A program made the position numbers and the translations under genes. From positions 1-23,702 of the forward strand of contig JAIRXO010000050.1 of assembly GCA_031268255.1 (NCBI GenBank): a DNA stretch of 23,702 bases, written 5' to 3'. The DNA is from Spirochaetaceae bacterium (lineage in GTDB: Bacteria > Spirochaetota > Spirochaetia > Treponematales > Breznakiellaceae). The notes below the pieces were generated by a model that was not told where the DNA came from, ran no database searches, and saw only the letters and a list, made by a program, of their open reading frames with translations. Positions 22,272-23,702 of the stretch are shown here, in pieces. The stretch's first letter is position 1. Each line of letters begins with the position of its first letter.

Positions 22272-23630
22272 ATGGCTGATGAGGACCTTCCATTTTCTCT
22301 CCTTGCCTGTCTTGAGGGGCTTACGGTATTTTCAAGGTTGAAAAAAACCCGGCTCCTCAAGCGGTTTGGAGAACTTTTGAGGATGCTCCACCGTGTTTCA
22401 AGCGAACTCTTTTCTACCGACCTGCTTCTTCTTCTTGATGAATGGGCGGGATTTGTCAGGGCCTTTCATAGCGACGCTTCCGCCTCCGAATGGTACGCGA
22501 AGATAGCTTTTCTCGCCCTTGGCGATGACAACCCCTTTACCCGCGCCGCCGAGGCGGCGGAACTTAAAGAACTGGACGGGGGCCTGTGCGGCGCCGCCCA
22601 CATGGACCTCCACCGCCTGGGAGTACTTGCCGGCCTTGACCTTGAAGTCCTGGCGGGCAGGGTAGCCGAGCTTCTGGCCGCCGCCGGCCTTGAGGACGCG
22701 GGCAACACGGCGCGGAACGACGGCCTCTATCTCGGTTCCGGCGGCGGGAAAAAATCCCAGCGCGAAAAAACAATGCTCAAAATATTCCCCAAAGAAAAAG
22801 ACTGGGAAGAATCGCTTTCGGCCTTTGCGGGGTATCTGCGGAAAAACGGCGCCGGTCTTCCGGGCCGCCATGCGTCCCTGTACTGGGACGGTAGGCTCCT
22901 GCCGGTGCGTCATCCTGATCCGGTGCGCCTTGGCGACCTCTATGAATACGGGGATCAGCGCGAGGTGGTCATTGCCAATACCGAAGCGTTTGTCTCAGGC
23001 AGGCCCGCCAACAACCTGCTCCTCTACGGCGACCGGGGCACCGGAAAATCCGCCACGGTAAAGGCCGTGTGCGCCGAATACGCGGATAAGGGACTGCGCC
23101 TTGTGGAACTGCGGAAAAAAGACCTTTTGCGGATTGCGGAAGTCATGGAGACCCTCGCGTCCCGGTCCCTGCGTTTTGTGCTTTTTATTGACGACCTTTC
23201 CTTTGAGGAAGCCGACGGATCCTTTACCAGCCTCAAGGCCCTCCTTGAGGGCGGCGCTTCCGGCAGGCCGAAAAACGTGATTATTTACGCCACCAGCAAC
23301 AGGCGGCATCTGGTAAAGGAACGCCTGGCCGACAGGCAGAATATTTCCACCTCGGAAATACGGTCCTTTGACGCCATACAGGAACAGTTCTCCCTTTCCG
23401 ACCGCTTTGGCGTAACGCTCGTGTTTATGTCGCCCAGCCAGGAAGAGTACATCTCGATAGCCTGTTTCCTTGGCGAAAAGCGCGGCCTCATAGGACCCGG
23501 AACAACTTCCCGCGAAGATTTTTGCGGCAGCGCCCTCCGCTGGGAGAAATGGTTTAATGGCCGTTCCCCCCGCACCGCGGTTCAGTATGTTGACTGGGTG
23601 GAAAGCGGCGCGGCCTTCCCCTGGGAATAG
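22272..23630 (+). CDS. DUF815-type AAA+ ATPase
   Basis: A 452-residue predicted cytoplasmic ATPase of the DUF815 (COG2607) group. The N-terminal half is Leu/Ala-rich, helical and unassigned. The AAA+ core begins at about 220: Walker A GDRGTGKS (253-260, preceded by RPANNLLLY), Walker B FVLFIDD (302-308) and a sensor-1-like YATSNRRHL (339-347). The C-terminal lid contains IQEQFSLSDRFGVTLVFMSP, a stretch typical of this group. The biochemical role of DUF815 proteins is not known to me. Start: ATG 22272 with GGAGAG five bases upstream. It lies 28 bases downstream of rnfB on the same strand with no terminator visible between, so it is likely cotranscribed. An assembly or remodelling role for the Rnf complex is only a guess. 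Confidence 0.82.
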   Translation: MADEDLPFSLLACLEGLTVFSRLKKTRLLKRFGELLRMLHRVSSELFSTDLLLLLDEWAGFVRAFHSDASASEWYAKIAFLALGDDNPFTRAAEAAELKELDGGLCGAAHMDLHRLGVLAGLDLEVLAGRVAELLAAAGLEDAGNTARNDGLYLGSGGGKKSQREKTMLKIFPKEKDWEESLSAFAGYLRKNGAGLPGRHASLYWDGRLLPVRHPDPVRLGDLYEYGDQREVVIANTEAFVSGRPANNLLLYGDRGTGKSATVKAVCAEYADKGLRLVELRKKDLLRIAEVMETLASRSLRFVLFIDDLSFEEADGSFTSLKALLEGGASGRPKNVIIYATSNRRHLVKERLADRQNISTSEIRSFDAIQEQFSLSDRFGVTLVFMSPSQEEYISIACFLGEKRGLIGPGTTSREDFCGSALRWEKWFNGRSPRTAVQYVDWVESGAAFPWE

Positions 23631-23650
23631 TGGAGGGTTTTATTCGCAGT

Positions 23651-23679
23651 GGGGTCTAATACCCCGCCCTTCAGGGCGG
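23651..23679. terminator. Two adjoining stem-loops after the DUF815 gene
   Basis: GGGGT-CTAAT-ACCCC (23651-23665) and CCGCCC-TTCA-GGGCGG (23664-23679) share two bases, so they are mutually exclusive over those bases. They sit 20 bases after the stop of the last gene and could end the rnf transcript, but no T-run follows. The window ends 23 bases later, so a mobile-element end or extragenic palindrome is also possible. Confidence 0.35.
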
Positions 23680-23702
23680 TTAGAATGGGTAACACCAACA
23701 CA

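Noticed and set aside
1..23702. CRISPR array, prophage or toxin-antitoxin system
   Set aside because: No regularly spaced repeats or phage genes are seen, and both small XRE proteins lack a toxin-like partner gene beside them.

Overview
The window looks like the chromosome of a spirochaete, most likely a G+C-rich, anaerobic treponeme. The evidence is a sigma-28-type promoter in front of a fliS-flgN flagellar pair, a double-membrane-type envelope cluster (LolA family, RodZ-like, RimO), a six-gene Rnf complex, and strong G/C preference at third codon positions in most genes. The species cannot be named from the sequence alone. Genes are densely packed, with polycistronic groups on both strands, and GTG/TTG starts are common. 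I saw no tRNA, rRNA, CRISPR array or intact transposase.

Layout. (1) 1-2145, minus strand: an envelope/translation operon reading LolA-like carrier, RodZ-like membrane HTH protein, then rimO, which is cut by the left edge. (2) 2209-3696, plus strand: an exported M15-type D-Ala-D-Ala peptidase and a small XRE-family regulator with its own candidate promoter. (3) 3736-5673, minus strand: ftsH. (4) 5780-7132, plus strand: galactokinase. (5) 7143-8176, plus strand: fliS and flgN behind a near-consensus flagellar sigma-28 promoter. (6) 8340-11351: a visibly more A+T-rich cassette of an XRE regulator (minus) diverging from a 12-TM-type anion/carboxylate permease and an EF_0837/Atu3266-like metal amidohydrolase (plus). 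(7) 11352-11767: a gene-free, palindrome-rich convergent intergenic region. (8) 11768-13000, minus strand: a divergent member of the sodium:dicarboxylate symporter family. (9) 13082-16969, plus strand: grpE-dnaK-dnaJ. (10) 17119-23630, plus strand: rnfC-D-G-E-A-B followed by a DUF815-type AAA+ ATPase.

How the parts work together. The Rnf complex would couple ferredoxin:NAD+ electron transfer to ion pumping, giving an anaerobe its membrane ion gradient, and the symporter could use such a gradient. FtsH and the DnaK chaperone system cover protein quality control. FliS and FlgN are export chaperones for flagellin and hook-associated proteins. The least explained unit is the regulator-permease-amidohydrolase cassette. 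Its divergent promoters share overlapping -35 boxes, and each -10 region carries one copy of a 23-bp inverted repeat. This looks like a self-contained, substrate-controlled uptake-and-hydrolysis module whose substrate I cannot identify.
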